Positions 47,070-56,545 of a stretch of 64,000 bases of DNA are shown in pieces. The first letter of the stretch is position 1. Every line of letters starts with the position of its first letter. The DNA is from Methanosarcina barkeri 3 (GTDB lineage Archaea > Halobacteriota > Methanosarcinia > Methanosarcinales > Methanosarcinaceae): positions 682,001 to 746,000 of the forward strand of contig NZ_CP009517.1 of the NCBI RefSeq assembly GCF_000970305.1. Direction: 5' to 3'. The notes beneath the pieces are model-generated. The model saw nothing but the letters and a program-made list of their open reading frames with translations, did no database searches and was not told where the DNA came from. The position numbers were made by a program, and so were the translations under genes.

Positions 47070-47447
47070 TCAACGGAATCTATTATTATATTCGTTTAAC
47101 CATTTCTTATGATTACCTTGCCATTTATTGTATCTGCTTTGCCATTTTTTATAGTTATCTTGCCATTTTTTATATTTATTTTCCCACTTCTTATAATCAT
47201 CACCGTATTTGTTATTGTTCCATCTTTGTTTTTCGTTATCCCAGTTTCTTTGTTCGTTATTCCAACTTTTCTTCTCTTTTTCCCAACTATTCTGTTCATT
47301 TTCCCATTGCTTCTTTTCACTGCCCCATTGCTTCTGAGTTTTTTGCGAAGCTGCACTTACTGATGCAACAGTTACTGACGATACAAAAAAGACCAGTATC
47401 AAAATGCATACTGTCTTCTTAATTTTATCAACGATTTTCTTTCCCAT
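47070..47447 (-). CDS. secreted tryptophan-heptad repeat protein
   Basis: 125 aa. AAGGAGTG precedes the ATG. Residues 1-33 are a signal peptide (CILILVFFVSSVTVASVSAA). The mature protein has no hydrophobic residues other than 11 tryptophans, placed exactly seven apart in two blocks: W41, 48, 55, 62, 69, 76 and W88, 95, 102, 109, 116. All other positions are Lys, Glu, Asn, Gln, Arg, Ser or Asp; the second block also has Tyr or His four residues after most Trp. This predicts a long helix with a tryptophan stripe, perhaps a coiled coil or a surface- or polymer-binding rod. I recognise no known family. It stands alone after a 1.1-kb gene-free region. Confidence 0.75.
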   Translation of the reverse strand: MGKKIVDKIKKTVCILILVFFVSSVTVASVSAASQKTQKQWGSEKKQWENEQNSWEKEKKSWNNEQRNWDNEKQRWNNNKYGDDYKKWENKYKKWQDNYKKWQSRYNKWQGNHKKWLNEYNNRFR

Positions 47448-48570
47448 ATGCCCACTCCTTATTTTTTCTACCTCTTTTCACTACCTTATTTTCTTCTAAT
47501 AGACTTTATTAATAGACATTTTTTATCTGTTTAATGTTGTTGTATCTGATTTGATGTAGTTTAGACTGTTTTTGATGTAGTTTAAACTGTTTTTGATGTA
47601 ATTTTGAACTGTTTATTTTTTGATTTACTTCCGTGAGATATCTGTTGCAGGACAATATTTCACCAGTTAAATACTCCAATTTACACTTATAGAGCTACTG
47701 GCGATTTTTTAGGCCTAAATAAGACTTACACGCTTGATAAGCGAAACAAAAAAACATAAGCAAGTTACATAAGCAAGTTTATTGCAAGTTTATTGCAAGT
47801 TTATTGCAAGTGACTTGGAGTTTTTGCAAGTGACTCATTAGATGTCTTATAGTTTCACTCTACTTTTTCTCAGCTCAATTGTGTAATTCTTTTTTGATTC
47901 AATTGTCATACCGGCTATCTGACGGTTGCCCATCCGCCGATTGACAATTTTAAATTATATTATATTGAATATAAAATTGCTTACAGATGTAACATGACTA
48001 ACAGAACTCACCTCGAAAAATAAGTATTTTTAAACCTTAAATTATATAAAAAAGCATAAATTTCATAATTAACACTTATTGGACGCTCTAGAGATCATAT
48101 TATTAAATAAAATAAATATTATTTATCTGTCATCTTGGAGAGTTCGACTTGGATTGATTCTGAATTAAGTTTCCTAAGTGTCCTTATTTAATTCTTTATA
48201 TAACTTTATAAAAGTATCAAATTATTATGTCGAAGCAAGAACAATTATAAATTTGAAAAGTAGCCCAATGTGAAAAAAATCTCAATTTGAGCTTTTAAAG
48301 GAAAATCAGCCTTTAAAACTAACTATTTAAGAGTTATAAAGGGTTAAATCCCAAAATATTCCTGTTTAAAGTGTGAATTGTAAATTTAATCTACTAATAC
48401 TCCTGAAATAGTAAGTATTCTTTTATTTTTAAATCCAGATATAGCACCTCTGTCAGGAACATATCGATCAGTAACATCCCACCCATAGACCCAGAGATAT
48501 ACTGTAATTTTGTGCGTAATCAAAAACGATCAAGTATTTACAAAACATCGAGGAAGATTACGAGGAAACC
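47448..48570. other. 1.1-kb gene-free region between divergent genes
   Basis: No supported gene. Two short minisatellites are present: gtttaaactgtttttgatgta-type copies (about 47563-47620) and gcaagtttatt copies (about 47764-47815). Several TATA-like sequences lie in 47950-48270. It is long enough for a small RNA gene, but no conserved signature could be recognised. Confidence 0.4.
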
Positions 48571-49017
48571 ATGTGTGTAAAGACCTGCAATATTAATTCG
48601 ATAGTTCCTGACTCTACTCTCTACGAGTTAATTAAACGGACTTTGAAAATACTTAAATATGAGAAAAATGTAGCAGGGATAAAAATGCCTGATAACCCGG
48701 AGGAAAAAATGCTGATTTTGCAGCTTTCCGAAGATTCCAGAAAAATTGCCAGGCTTCTTTCAAGTGAAACTTCAGTCAGAATTCTTAAACTGCTTAATAA
48801 GAAGTCGATGTCGGCAGGAAACCTTGCCGATGAGCTTGGAGTGCGCCTGAATACTCTCAAATACAATCTGGACTCTCTTCTGGAAGCCGGAATGATTAGA
48901 GTAAGGCATGTAAAGTGGAGTCAAAAAGGAAGGGAAATAAAAGTTTATGAGGCAGCGAAAAAAGTAATTGTTTTTCTGCCTGCAAAAGAGAGTCTGGAAA
49001 CTCCGATTTATTTATGA
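48571..49017 (+). CDS. ArsR-like winged-helix transcriptional regulator
   Basis: 148 aa, cytoplasmic. The ATG follows CGAGGAAACC. The N-terminal 60 residues are unlike classical ArsR. Residues about 65-130 form a winged helix: SSETSVRILKLLNKKSMSAG, then NLADELGVRLNTLKYNLDSL as the recognition region and VKWSQKGREIKVYEAA as the wing. There is no metal-binding cysteine pair next to the recognition helix. It precedes a lipoprotein gene (200 bp later) and a membrane-tethered winged-helix gene on the same strand, suggesting a shared envelope-related function. Confidence 0.8.
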   Translation: MCVKTCNINSIVPDSTLYELIKRTLKILKYEKNVAGIKMPDNPEEKMLILQLSEDSRKIARLLSSETSVRILKLLNKKSMSAGNLADELGVRLNTLKYNLDSLLEAGMIRVRHVKWSQKGREIKVYEAAKKVIVFLPAKESLETPIYL

Positions 49018-49216
49018 ATTTCTGGCAAGATATCCCGGAAAACTCGGAGAAGCAGGAAATCCCAAAACTGTCCTGAAGTTAACTACAGGCTTCAGAGTTT
49101 TAGAACGATTCTATTGTTTCTAAGAAAGATTTTTAAAATAACCAACTATTAATATACGAACTCGATTAAAAGATACAGTTCAGCAATGAGTTCTATTCCA
49201 TAGGACGTGGCCCAGT

Positions 49217-50293
49217 ATGAAAATCAAATTTCTGTCCTTACTCCTTATACTCGCAGCCATTATCGTGGTCGTAGGCTGCGTTAATGAGGGGACTCAGAGC
49301 TTTTACTGTAAAGCTCCAGAAGATCTAACTAGGACTATTTTTTTCCCTTATATCGGGCTTCTGAACCACGGGGAATCCGAAATACCAGGCCCTCACCCCA
49401 ATGGGCTCCCTCCAGACAGGTTTAATTCAGGCCCTGATTCCATTACTCTGAAAGATGCAACATTTCTTCTTGACAGAAACATCGAAAAAGCAGAAACGAT
49501 TTCGTTAAAGCTTAAAGCCGGGATTGAGCGTTATAAAGCAGAAGGGGAAGATGTTAGAAGACTTGAAGCCCTGCTTGAAGAGTATAACCGTCTTATAAAT
49601 GAAGCAAAGCAATATAGAGCCCTTGCGAATACAACTTCAGATGAGGAGAATAACAGCTCAATTGCGAATTCGAGTCAATGTAACAGTTCATCCGAAAATA
49701 TGAAAGTAGACTATTTGATCCGGTCTCAGAAGAGTATGATGCAAGCTAATCATGTCCTGAGAGATATTTTCGAGGAACTTAATTCTTTAATGGGAAGCGA
49801 AGAACTCAACAACACATCCCGGCTTACTTCGACAGGAGAAGGAAAAGCTATTCTTATGGGCAGTTTCACCCTGAATATGCACCTGAAAGACGGAGAAATG
49901 GTAATAATGGGTCTTTCCAGGGACTCCGAGATTGATATAAACGGGGATTATACATTTGAAGAGAATACCGATATGTATGATACGGTGCGCCTTTACCATA
50001 TAAATTCTGCTGATGTGAAGATCTCAGGTTCCCGCAAGACAGTAATGTTAAACAATGAAAATATTACCCTCACTGCGGATGGCGAGGGTTACGTAGCTTT
50101 CCAGGGAGACGGTACTTACAGTGTTGAAGAGGCAGGTAGGATAATGAAAGAAGATAAGTGGGCTAAACCTTTCTTTGAAGAAGGAATGAATTCCCAAAAG
50201 CACAAGCCTGACAGAAATGACAATAATACCGGGTATGAGCCGGATAAGAATGACAACGATAATAGTAATCGGCAAAGGAAGGGCATGAAGTAA
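49217..50293 (+). CDS. lipoprotein-like exported protein of unknown function
   Basis: 358 aa. The signal peptide ends in a lipobox-like VVVGC (about residues 17-21). A helical segment with coiled-coil character lies at about 95-145 (AETISLKLKAGIERYKAEGE and on), an N-glycosylation-rich linker at 145-160, another helix to about 200, then a beta-rich domain (about 205-300) with GSFTLNMHLKDGEMVIMGL and VKISGSRKTVMLNNENITL. The C-terminus is Asn/Asp/Lys-rich. It sits between two winged-helix genes on the same strand. It could be the exported sensor or structural partner in that group; no family is recognised. Confidence 0.7.
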   Translation: MKIKFLSLLLILAAIIVVVGCVNEGTQSFYCKAPEDLTRTIFFPYIGLLNHGESEIPGPHPNGLPPDRFNSGPDSITLKDATFLLDRNIEKAETISLKLKAGIERYKAEGEDVRRLEALLEEYNRLINEAKQYRALANTTSDEENNSSIANSSQCNSSSENMKVDYLIRSQKSMMQANHVLRDIFEELNSLMGSEELNNTSRLTSTGEGKAILMGSFTLNMHLKDGEMVIMGLSRDSEIDINGDYTFEENTDMYDTVRLYHINSADVKISGSRKTVMLNNENITLTADGEGYVAFQGDGTYSVEEAGRIMKEDKWAKPFFEEGMNSQKHKPDRNDNNTGYEPDKNDNDNSNRQRKGMK

Positions 50294-50385
50294 TACCATG
50301 CATCATGCTAACAGTGCTTATCCGAAAATAGAATGCAGGCAAGATTTTCTGGAGAAGCAGTGAACGTTCCAGGAGAATATTAAAA

Positions 50386-51777
50386 ATGCCTGGAAAAATA
50401 GAAAATCAATATAAAACTCTGGGTCTATCGAAGATGAATTTAAGGCTGTATATTATTTGTATCGCTGCCGTACTTGCTTTATTAGCAGGACCTGCTTTAG
50501 CAGATAGTACGGCCACAGTTCATGGGACGGCATACAGATGGGATACCTTCGAGCCTCTAGATAATGCAGTGGTCGAGGTAAATTCTACTCCCTCACAGTC
50601 CATGGTAGCAAAATATGGTGTGTATTCGTTTAATCTGATGCCCGGAGATTATAATATTACAGCTAATTACTATGAGAACAGCAGTATTAAATATTCTGCA
50701 AATGAGAATATTACAGTTAAAGATCAAGGAAAATATTTACTGGATCTCCTGCTCCTTCCGGTTTATTCGGAAGAACTCATGAGCGATTCCGAACTAAACG
50801 GCCTTTCCGAAAACCAGAACAGAACTGCAAAAAGCGCCTCTAACACAACAGATTCGCTAACAGACATATCCACAAGTCCGACGGCAAGCAAAGGTAATTC
50901 TAGCAGCATGTATCTGGCCAATCAAAACATCATTGGCAATATAAATTTAAACTATCTGTTAATAGCAGTCATTTTACTTCTTATCCTGCTTGCAGCAGGC
51001 TACCGAGTTTCCAGAAAGAATAAAAAAATAGAGGAATATCAGCCTTTTAAAAGTGCACATAAAATCTCAGGTATGGGAGCAGATGAAAAAGGACATACTA
51101 CAGGAGACTTTTTCAAACCAGTTAAGGTGCCCGAAATTTCGGTAGAAGTCTATGATGAAAGAGTAGGAGTTCCTCATGAGAGCTTAGAACCCGAGCTAAA
51201 ATGGGATTCTCAGGTACAGGAATCTAGGACAAAGTCCTTTGAAACTTCGCCTTTAATAGAACCAATAGCAGATCCTGCGAAAGAGCCTGTAAAAGAATCG
51301 ATAACGGAATCTCTGCAGGAGCCTGTAAAAGAATCAGTAAAAGAACCTGTTAATGAACATGTAAAGCCGATAGTAACAGAATTATCACCTGGAATCCCGG
51401 AACCGAAAGTTCAGGAGGACTTTGGAGGAATTAAAGCGGATTCTCAGGAAAATGAAATAAAACTACTTGAATCTGATCCGCAAAAAAAGAAACAGGGAGT
51501 CCCCTCTGAAGAAGCTGAGAATAAACCTGCAGAGAGTTCTGAAACTGAAACTCCTCTTTCCAGGAAGAAGCTCCCGCTTCCAGCAGACCTCCAGGAGGTC
51601 ATGGATATAATTCGAGGCCAGGGAGGCAGGATCACACAGAAAGATTTACGCAGTAAGCTGAAATATTCCGAAGGAAAGGTTAGCCTCATGCTTGCAGACC
51701 TGGAAAGAAGAGAACTGATCGAGAAGTTCAAGCGGGGACGTGGGAATGTTGTTATCCTGAGAGATGAGGAGCGCTGA
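50386..51777 (+). CDS. membrane-tethered winged-helix regulator with extracytoplasmic beta domain
   Basis: 463 aa. AGGAG stands about 10 bases before the ATG. Signal/anchor at about 20-39, then an extracytoplasmic carboxypeptidase-regulatory-like beta sandwich (about 42-120: VHGTAYRWDTFEPLDNAVVE, PGDYNITANYY), a Ser/Thr/Asn-rich linker, a transmembrane helix at 189-206 and a long acidic cytoplasmic linker with repeated EPVKES units. The C-terminal 70 residues are a MarR-like winged helix (DLQEVMDIIRGQGGRITQKD, KLKYSEGKVSLMLADLERR). This one-component layout would couple a signal outside the membrane to DNA binding inside. It is 92 bp behind the lipoprotein gene. Confidence 0.82.
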   Translation: MPGKIENQYKTLGLSKMNLRLYIICIAAVLALLAGPALADSTATVHGTAYRWDTFEPLDNAVVEVNSTPSQSMVAKYGVYSFNLMPGDYNITANYYENSSIKYSANENITVKDQGKYLLDLLLLPVYSEELMSDSELNGLSENQNRTAKSASNTTDSLTDISTSPTASKGNSSSMYLANQNIIGNINLNYLLIAVILLLILLAAGYRVSRKNKKIEEYQPFKSAHKISGMGADEKGHTTGDFFKPVKVPEISVEVYDERVGVPHESLEPELKWDSQVQESRTKSFETSPLIEPIADPAKEPVKESITESLQEPVKESVKEPVNEHVKPIVTELSPGIPEPKVQEDFGGIKADSQENEIKLLESDPQKKKQGVPSEEAENKPAESSETETPLSRKKLPLPADLQEVMDIIRGQGGRITQKDLRSKLKYSEGKVSLMLADLERRELIEKFKRGRGNVVILRDEER

Positions 51778-51985
51778 AACTCTGTGTTCTCATTTCTCAG
51801 TATTCATAATAATTTTTATATTCATATTTTGTAACTATTCAGGGTATAGTTATCGGCGCTCCTTTTATAATTATTTTTTACTTTTCTTATCAGGACAAAG
51901 AGGTATTTATTTTACTAGAAACTGACACATTGACACATTAAGTTTTTGATTGGTCTGAAGTAGAGTTCGATTATAATTGACAGTT

Positions 51986-52621
51986 TCAGTCAATAAACAG
52001 GATGGACATTGGTTCAGGCTGCCCTTTTATAGGAAATTCCAGAGGCATACCTGATTCCGCAGCCGTTTTCTTCATATTGATCCCGACAGCATGTTCCGGA
52101 ATTCTTGCCATATTTGAATGGATACAGATTCCCTTTTCCACATTACATTTTTCACATAGCCTGCACGAACCGTTAACAAATGCGACAGCAAAAGTAAAAC
52201 CTTCATTAAAAGCTGTTTTCTCAAGCTCCAGCATTGCAAACGCCATTTTCTTGCTATAGTCAAAATATTCTTCCCAGAACTTAGCGGCTTTTTCCCTTGT
52301 TTCCACAGGCTCTGCCGGGTCAAGCCAGGTTTTGTAAGGAGCTTTTGCAATTTCTTCATCTGCAACTGCAGGCGACCTGAACTTGACAAGCATAGCATAA
52401 CTGTATTCTTTGAGGATTTCCCGAAACTCGTCAACAGTGGGAACATGCGGTGGACATGTCAGTTTTTTTCCGTATCCTATACAGCCCCTGCATTTTAAAA
52501 CCACTCTTTTTTCTACAAAGACATTGTAAGTGGGAATTATCTTTGCGTCAATTGCTTCCAGTTCCATAGCTTTTTTCACAAGAAAGTCAAATTCCTCGGG
52601 TTTTATGTCTGTTGATGGCAA
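51986..52621 (-). CDS. DUF2284 cysteine-rich protein (predicted metal or Fe-S binding)
   Basis: 211 aa, cytoplasmic. Cysteine clusters CRGCIGYGKKLTCPP (about residues 40-54) and CRLCEKCNVEKGICIH (about 157-172) are the DUF2284 signature and probably bind metal or an iron-sulfur cluster. The start is TTG with AAGGAATT before it. The family is common in anaerobes and archaea; no reaction is established. Monocistronic by spacing. Confidence 0.82.
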   Translation of the reverse strand: MPSTDIKPEEFDFLVKKAMELEAIDAKIIPTYNVFVEKRVVLKCRGCIGYGKKLTCPPHVPTVDEFREILKEYSYAMLVKFRSPAVADEEIAKAPYKTWLDPAEPVETREKAAKFWEEYFDYSKKMAFAMLELEKTAFNEGFTFAVAFVNGSCRLCEKCNVEKGICIHSNMARIPEHAVGINMKKTAAESGMPLEFPIKGQPEPMSILFID

Positions 52622-53199
52622 GTTAATTCCTTCTGAAAACTTGTTTTAAATTAAAAACGGTTTGATAGTCGTTATTATGTTAGAAAATAAGTACTTTCAG
52701 TTCAGAATACTATTTAATTGTATGCAAATATTTCTATTAATTTTATCTTTATTTACAAAAGTTGCCAGGTTGAGTTTTTCTCGGATGAAACTCTTCATTA
52801 TTTTGTAAAAAATAGACTTGTAGCCGGTCTCAAGTTAAAATGCTCCCTTGTCCAAATGATCTTATTTCAATGAGATGCACTCTTTAGGTAAACTATATTA
52901 GTTAATCAGGTCTACCAAGTTCAGACTGTAATTGTAACATGCTGCTCTGATATTGTAGACATACTGTAGAGAATTTCGATAAACCCCTGTTTATGACTGG
53001 TTGCTTATAAATGGTATATAAGTAATTTCTTGAGATTAGAAGTTTATCGAAATTCTCTGTAATTTTTGGCATGCTACCCTGATATTGTAGACATACTGTA
53101 ACTTTTGACATGCATTACTAATTTTCTAAAAGGCTTTAAATGGGAGCTTCTTCAGAAAACGCAGGCATGAGGCGGAAAAAAATAGAGAATAAATCCTTT
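52622..53199. other. spacer with a tandem duplication interrupted by a MITE-like element
   Basis: 578 bp. Sequence ending gatattgtagacatactgta occurs twice (to 52968 and to 53100); the first copy is split from its continuation by the element at 52969-53057. No gene is seen. Confidence 0.5.
52969..53057. mobile_element. MITE-like element, family C
   Basis: 89 bp with perfect 16-bp terminal inverted repeats GAGAATTTCGATAAAC, flanked by the 4-bp direct repeat TGTA (52965-52968 and 53058-53061). Removing the element and one TGTA gives gacatactgtaatttttggc, matching the uninterrupted copy at about 53091-53110. It has no coding capacity. Confidence 0.85.
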
Positions 53200-53868
53200 T
53201 CACTCCTTCTTATGCTTTTTCGTTCTTCGAATCATATCAATAAAGTACTCAGTTTCTCTTTTTACATCGTCACTACATACAACTGCAGAAATTGCTACCA
53301 GGCTGTCAGCTCCGTTTTGAATAATACTTTCGCAGTTTTCTTTATTTATCCCGCCAATAGCAACTACAGGAATCTTTACTGCATCTTTAACTTCTCTTAT
53401 TTTGAGAGGGCCGATTCCGTCCCCTGCATCTTTTTTCGTGGCAGTATCAAATATTGGACCAAGACCTATGTAGTCAGCCCCTAATTTTTCCGCAAGGACT
53501 GCTTCCTCCCTGTCATTTACACTAAGGCCGATTATCTTATCACCAAGGAGCTTTCTTGCTATTTCAACAGGCATATCGTCCTGGCCTATATGGACTCCGT
53601 CCGCATCAACCGCTAAAGCAACATCAATCCTGTCATTTACCAGAAGTATTGCCCTGGTGCTGCAAATCCTTTTAATTTCTGAAGCTTCTTCGACCATCTC
53701 TTTCGTACTTTTATCCTTTTCCCGGTACTGAACAATCCTGCAGCCTGACTCGACTGCCTCCCTTACATCGGATAAAGTCCCTTTCTTTGAAAGTCCGGAA
53801 TCTGTCACGAGGTAGAAATCGATTTCTTTCAGAAGGGAACTTTTCCGGCTGAAGCCTTTCTGGTTCAT
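53200..53868 (-). CDS. thiE: thiamine-phosphate synthase
   Basis: 222 aa TIM-barrel enzyme, cytoplasmic. Couples HMP pyrophosphate with thiazole phosphate to thiamine phosphate. Family motifs in order: [18 protein letters not shown] (diphosphate contact), [50 protein letters not shown] and VVAIGGI. Length is normal for ThiE. It lies 170 bp behind thiM on the same strand, separated by a 13-bp minisatellite. Confidence 0.94.
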   Translation of the reverse strand: MNQKGFSRKSSLLKEIDFYLVTDSGLSKKGTLSDVREAVESGCRIVQYREKDKSTKEMVEEASEIKRICSTRAILLVNDRIDVALAVDADGVHIGQDDMPVEIARKLLGDKIIGLSVNDREEAVLAEKLGADYIGLGPIFDTATKKDAGDGIGPLKIREVKDAVKIPVVAIGGINKENCESIIQNGADSLVAISAVVCSDDVKRETEYFIDMIRRTKKHKKE

Positions 53869-53934
53869 GATACTTAACCCATCCCTTACTCACATTTTTT
53901 AAAAATGTATCTTTATAAAACATTTATATAAGAT

Positions 53935-53986
53935 CTTTATAGAAGCCCTTTATAGAAGCTCTTTATAGAAGCCCTTTATAGAAGCC
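53935..53986. repeat. four tandem copies of a 13-bp unit between thiM and thiE
   Basis: Unit ctttatagaagcc, one copy ending in ct, plus a partial fifth. It lies within the putative thiM-thiE transcript and a TATA-like tatataaga flanks it. Confidence 0.9.
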
Positions 53987-54038
53987 CTTTAAAATTGAAA
54001 TTCTTCAGAACTTATTGTTTTTCTTTTTCTTTCTGAAT

Positions 54039-54824
54039 TTACTGTTCTTCAAAGTTCATCATACTTTTTACTTTTTCATCCGATAAATTGAATACTTCAT
54101 CATACAGGTTAATCTTGAAACTTCCTGGCCCGTTTGATTTCCTGGCTGCAAGTTCTCCTACAACTCCAAAGTAACATAGAGCTTCTCTGGACGCTTCGCA
54201 ATAATCCGGATTAACTGAAGCAAACAAACCTATTACAGATGCAGCCATACATCCTGTTCCGACAATCGACCCCATAAGCTCATGCCCGTTCTTAACAATA
54301 AAAACCTTCTTTCCATCACTTATAATATCTTCTTTTCCTGTCATCACGATAACTGAGGATCTTAGTTTTGCAAATTGCTTCGCAATCTTTGCAGGGTCCG
54401 CATTAATTGAAGTTGCCTCAACCCCTTTAGTTTCAGCGCTTTCGCCTGCCAGCTTTGCAATTTCCGAGTAATTGCCTTTTATGATATCGATACGGACAGA
54501 GTCAAGGATTTTTGCAGCCATTTCATCCCTGAACTTCGTAGCTCCGACCCCTACGGCATCAAGCACGACCGGAATTTTCTTTTTGTTTGCAGCGGCAGCA
54601 GAGATAAGCATGGAATCAATGATTTCCGAGGTCAGGGTTCCTATATTAAGTACAAGAGCCGATGAAATCCCTGTCATCTCAGCACATTCCTCAGGGGCAT
54701 GTGCCATTACAGGCAGCGCGCCAAAAGCTCTTGTCATATTTGCGCAGTCGTAGATAGTTACCCAGTTCGTTATATGATGTATGAGTGGTTTTGTTTCTCT
54801 TACTGTTTTTAATGGGTTGTTCAT
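54039..54824 (-). CDS. thiM: hydroxyethylthiazole kinase
   Basis: 261 aa from the ATG at 54824, chosen for GAGGAAT just before it; a TTG four codons upstream is the alternative. Phosphorylates the thiamine thiazole alcohol for salvage. Motifs: [17 protein letters not shown] at the N-terminus, [30 protein letters not shown] and the C-terminal anion-hole [13 protein letters not shown] with catalytic Cys. Ribokinase-like trimeric family; length normal. Probably co-transcribed with thiE. Confidence 0.94.
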   Translation of the reverse strand: MNNPLKTVRETKPLIHHITNWVTIYDCANMTRAFGALPVMAHAPEECAEMTGISSALVLNIGTLTSEIIDSMLISAAAANKKKIPVVLDAVGVGATKFRDEMAAKILDSVRIDIIKGNYSEIAKLAGESAETKGVEATSINADPAKIAKQFAKLRSSVIVMTGKEDIISDGKKVFIVKNGHELMGSIVGTGCMAASVIGLFASVNPDYCEASREALCYFGVVGELAARKSNGPGSFKINLYDEVFNLSDEKVKSMMNFEEQ

Positions 54825-54836
54825 AGTATTCCTCAA

Positions 54837-55767
54837 AAACGTTTAAAACATGATTCATCCGCATATTGGCACTTGTGCCAGTTTAGATCAACATTATATA
54901 ACCAGAAGTTATCTGCAATAAATTACTCATTTGTCATCTGCAGTAAATTACTCATTCGTCATCTGCAGTAAATTACTCATTCGTCATCTACAATAAATTA
55001 CTCATTCGTCATCTGCAGTAAATTACTCATTCCTTACCCTTTCAATCTTTTCTTTGGAAAGGTTGTGGTCGAAATTTCCGAAGGAAAGATTATGTTACTT
55101 TTTTCTTACTTTTTCCACGCCTGTGTAAATATTCATTCCGGCTCCGGATAAAGCCAATACTAGTAAGGCCTGCTTTTTTCTATGTGCAGTGATTCGATAT
55201 CCTCCGTTATAAATTGCGGATAATCCTCTCCATATATAAAAATTCTATTACAAACTCCTCAGGTAGCGTCGGAATTATCATAGCAGTTAGAGCATGGCGG
55301 CTGTTGATGAAGCGATATACCGAGTTTACATTTGTCCTTCGCCTGCATAAGCAGTCATTCTTCACTGGACAACGTTCGCTTTCTATAAATTTATACCACT
55401 CCTGGTTCTGAGCCGATTACTTTTTCTGGTTGTTTTCATTTGCCAGTGCCGTTAGTATTAAATTTTTAAGATAAATTTTTAAGATAAATTCACAATTGTG
55501 ACTGTTCTGAATAGGATTGTATTGGTAAAAATACTTTTTCCTGAAACTTGTAGTTCGAAATAATGGTAGGGTTGCAGGAAGACCGAACATACTCTTCACG
55601 GACTTCAAATGAAAAAATTAATAAAGTTTAACGTCGTTTAGTTCCTTAAATTTAAGAGTAAGTTCTCATCTACAGGCAAGCTGAGAAGTACTCGACTGAA
55701 AAAAGCACATGTGAAAACTATGGAATAGTATAAGTATCTTACTAAAAATAAATAGAAGGACAAACAA
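54837..55767. other. 930-bp spacer upstream of thiM
   Basis: Contains the 25-bp minisatellite (54909-55033) in the thiM upstream region and otherwise AT-rich sequence. ORFs here have no start signals. No TPP riboswitch core (CUGAGA/GAUGNR) was recognised near thiM. Confidence 0.45.
54909..55033. repeat. five tandem copies of a 25-bp unit
   Basis: Each unit contains atctgcagtaaattactcat with one or two variants. There are no unique spacers between copies. It lies 85 bp upstream of the thiM start, within reach of its promoter. Confidence 0.92.
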
Positions 55768-56145
55768 ATGGCACGGGTTATGATTGTAGAAAACGCCGAA
55801 TTTATGAGAATAGCAATCCGGGATACGCTTTTTAAGCACGGGCATGAAGTGGTTGCTGAAGTAACTGATGACGAGGAAGTCATTGAAAAATATCTGGAGA
55901 TAAAACCGGATCTCGTGTTAATGGACATAATGCTGCCGGATAACGTGCCAGACAACATGAATTGGAAAAAATTGCTGAACAAGTTTCTTATTATAGACCA
56001 AAAAGCAAAAATGGCAATGTTTTCATCTCTTGGCCAGCAGATCCTGATAACGGAATCTCTAAAGATAGGCGCTATGGGCTTTATGGTAAACCCTTTTGAA
56101 CCCGGGATGCTGAAAATAATTAGAATAATTGCCGAGCCAAACTAA
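55768..56145 (+). CDS. stand-alone receiver-domain protein, atypical
   Basis: 125 aa CheY-like fold and nothing else. The phospho-acceptor Asp53 is present (DLVLMDIMLPD) and Ser86 stands at the Ser/Thr position (MFSSL). The acidic pair is E8-N9 rather than two acids, and the normally invariant Lys before the cis-Pro is Asn (FMVNPFEPG, N108). Without that Lys, phosphorylation-driven switching is usually impaired. Such proteins in Methanosarcina may work with hybrid histidine kinases or as phosphorylation-independent adapters. No kinase is adjacent. GAAGGAC lies 10 bases before the ATG. Confidence 0.85.
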   Translation: MARVMIVENAEFMRIAIRDTLFKHGHEVVAEVTDDEEVIEKYLEIKPDLVLMDIMLPDNVPDNMNWKKLLNKFLIIDQKAKMAMFSSLGQQILITESLKIGAMGFMVNPFEPGMLKIIRIIAEPN

Positions 56146-56545
56146 CTTGAGAGTGAAAGTATGAATGAAAGTATAAATTGATTCCAAACTTTTGCAAGTT
56201 ATTCGCTCATTACATGTTTTTAGTTCAAACAAGTTACAGTAGATACCCAAACAGTGTTAATAAGGTTTCTCAATTCTTTACTATGGATCCTTAAATTTTT
56301 GAGTTCTTAAATCTTTAAATTATTAAGTGCTTAAATTTTTTAAGCACCTTTTGTCAGATATTTTATTAGATATTTATTAGATGTTTTGTTAGATGTTTTG
56401 TTAGATATATAAATTGGGAAATCTGCAAAAATGTCATCTTGGTTCTTATTCTCCGAATTTTTGCGGTAAGAACCATATAGGAAGAAATCAAGGAGATTCA
56501 TTAAAGTTCACTAACCCTAGAAGAAAGAAATTAGCAGGAAAATAA
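56146..56545. other. spacer with simple repeats
   Basis: 400 bp. Imperfect repeats of 'cttaaattttt' (56280-56345) and 'ttttgttagatg' (56350-56410). No gene is seen. Confidence 0.45.

Noticed and set aside
46893-47099. 68-codon plus-strand ORF overlapping the Trp-heptad gene end
   Set aside because: No start signal; overlaps a better-supported gene on the other strand.
54909-55033. CRISPR array
   Set aside because: Copies are directly head to tail without unique spacers. The same holds for the other arrays.
54825-55100. TPP riboswitch upstream of thiM
   Set aside because: No recognisable thi-box core; the region is a minisatellite.
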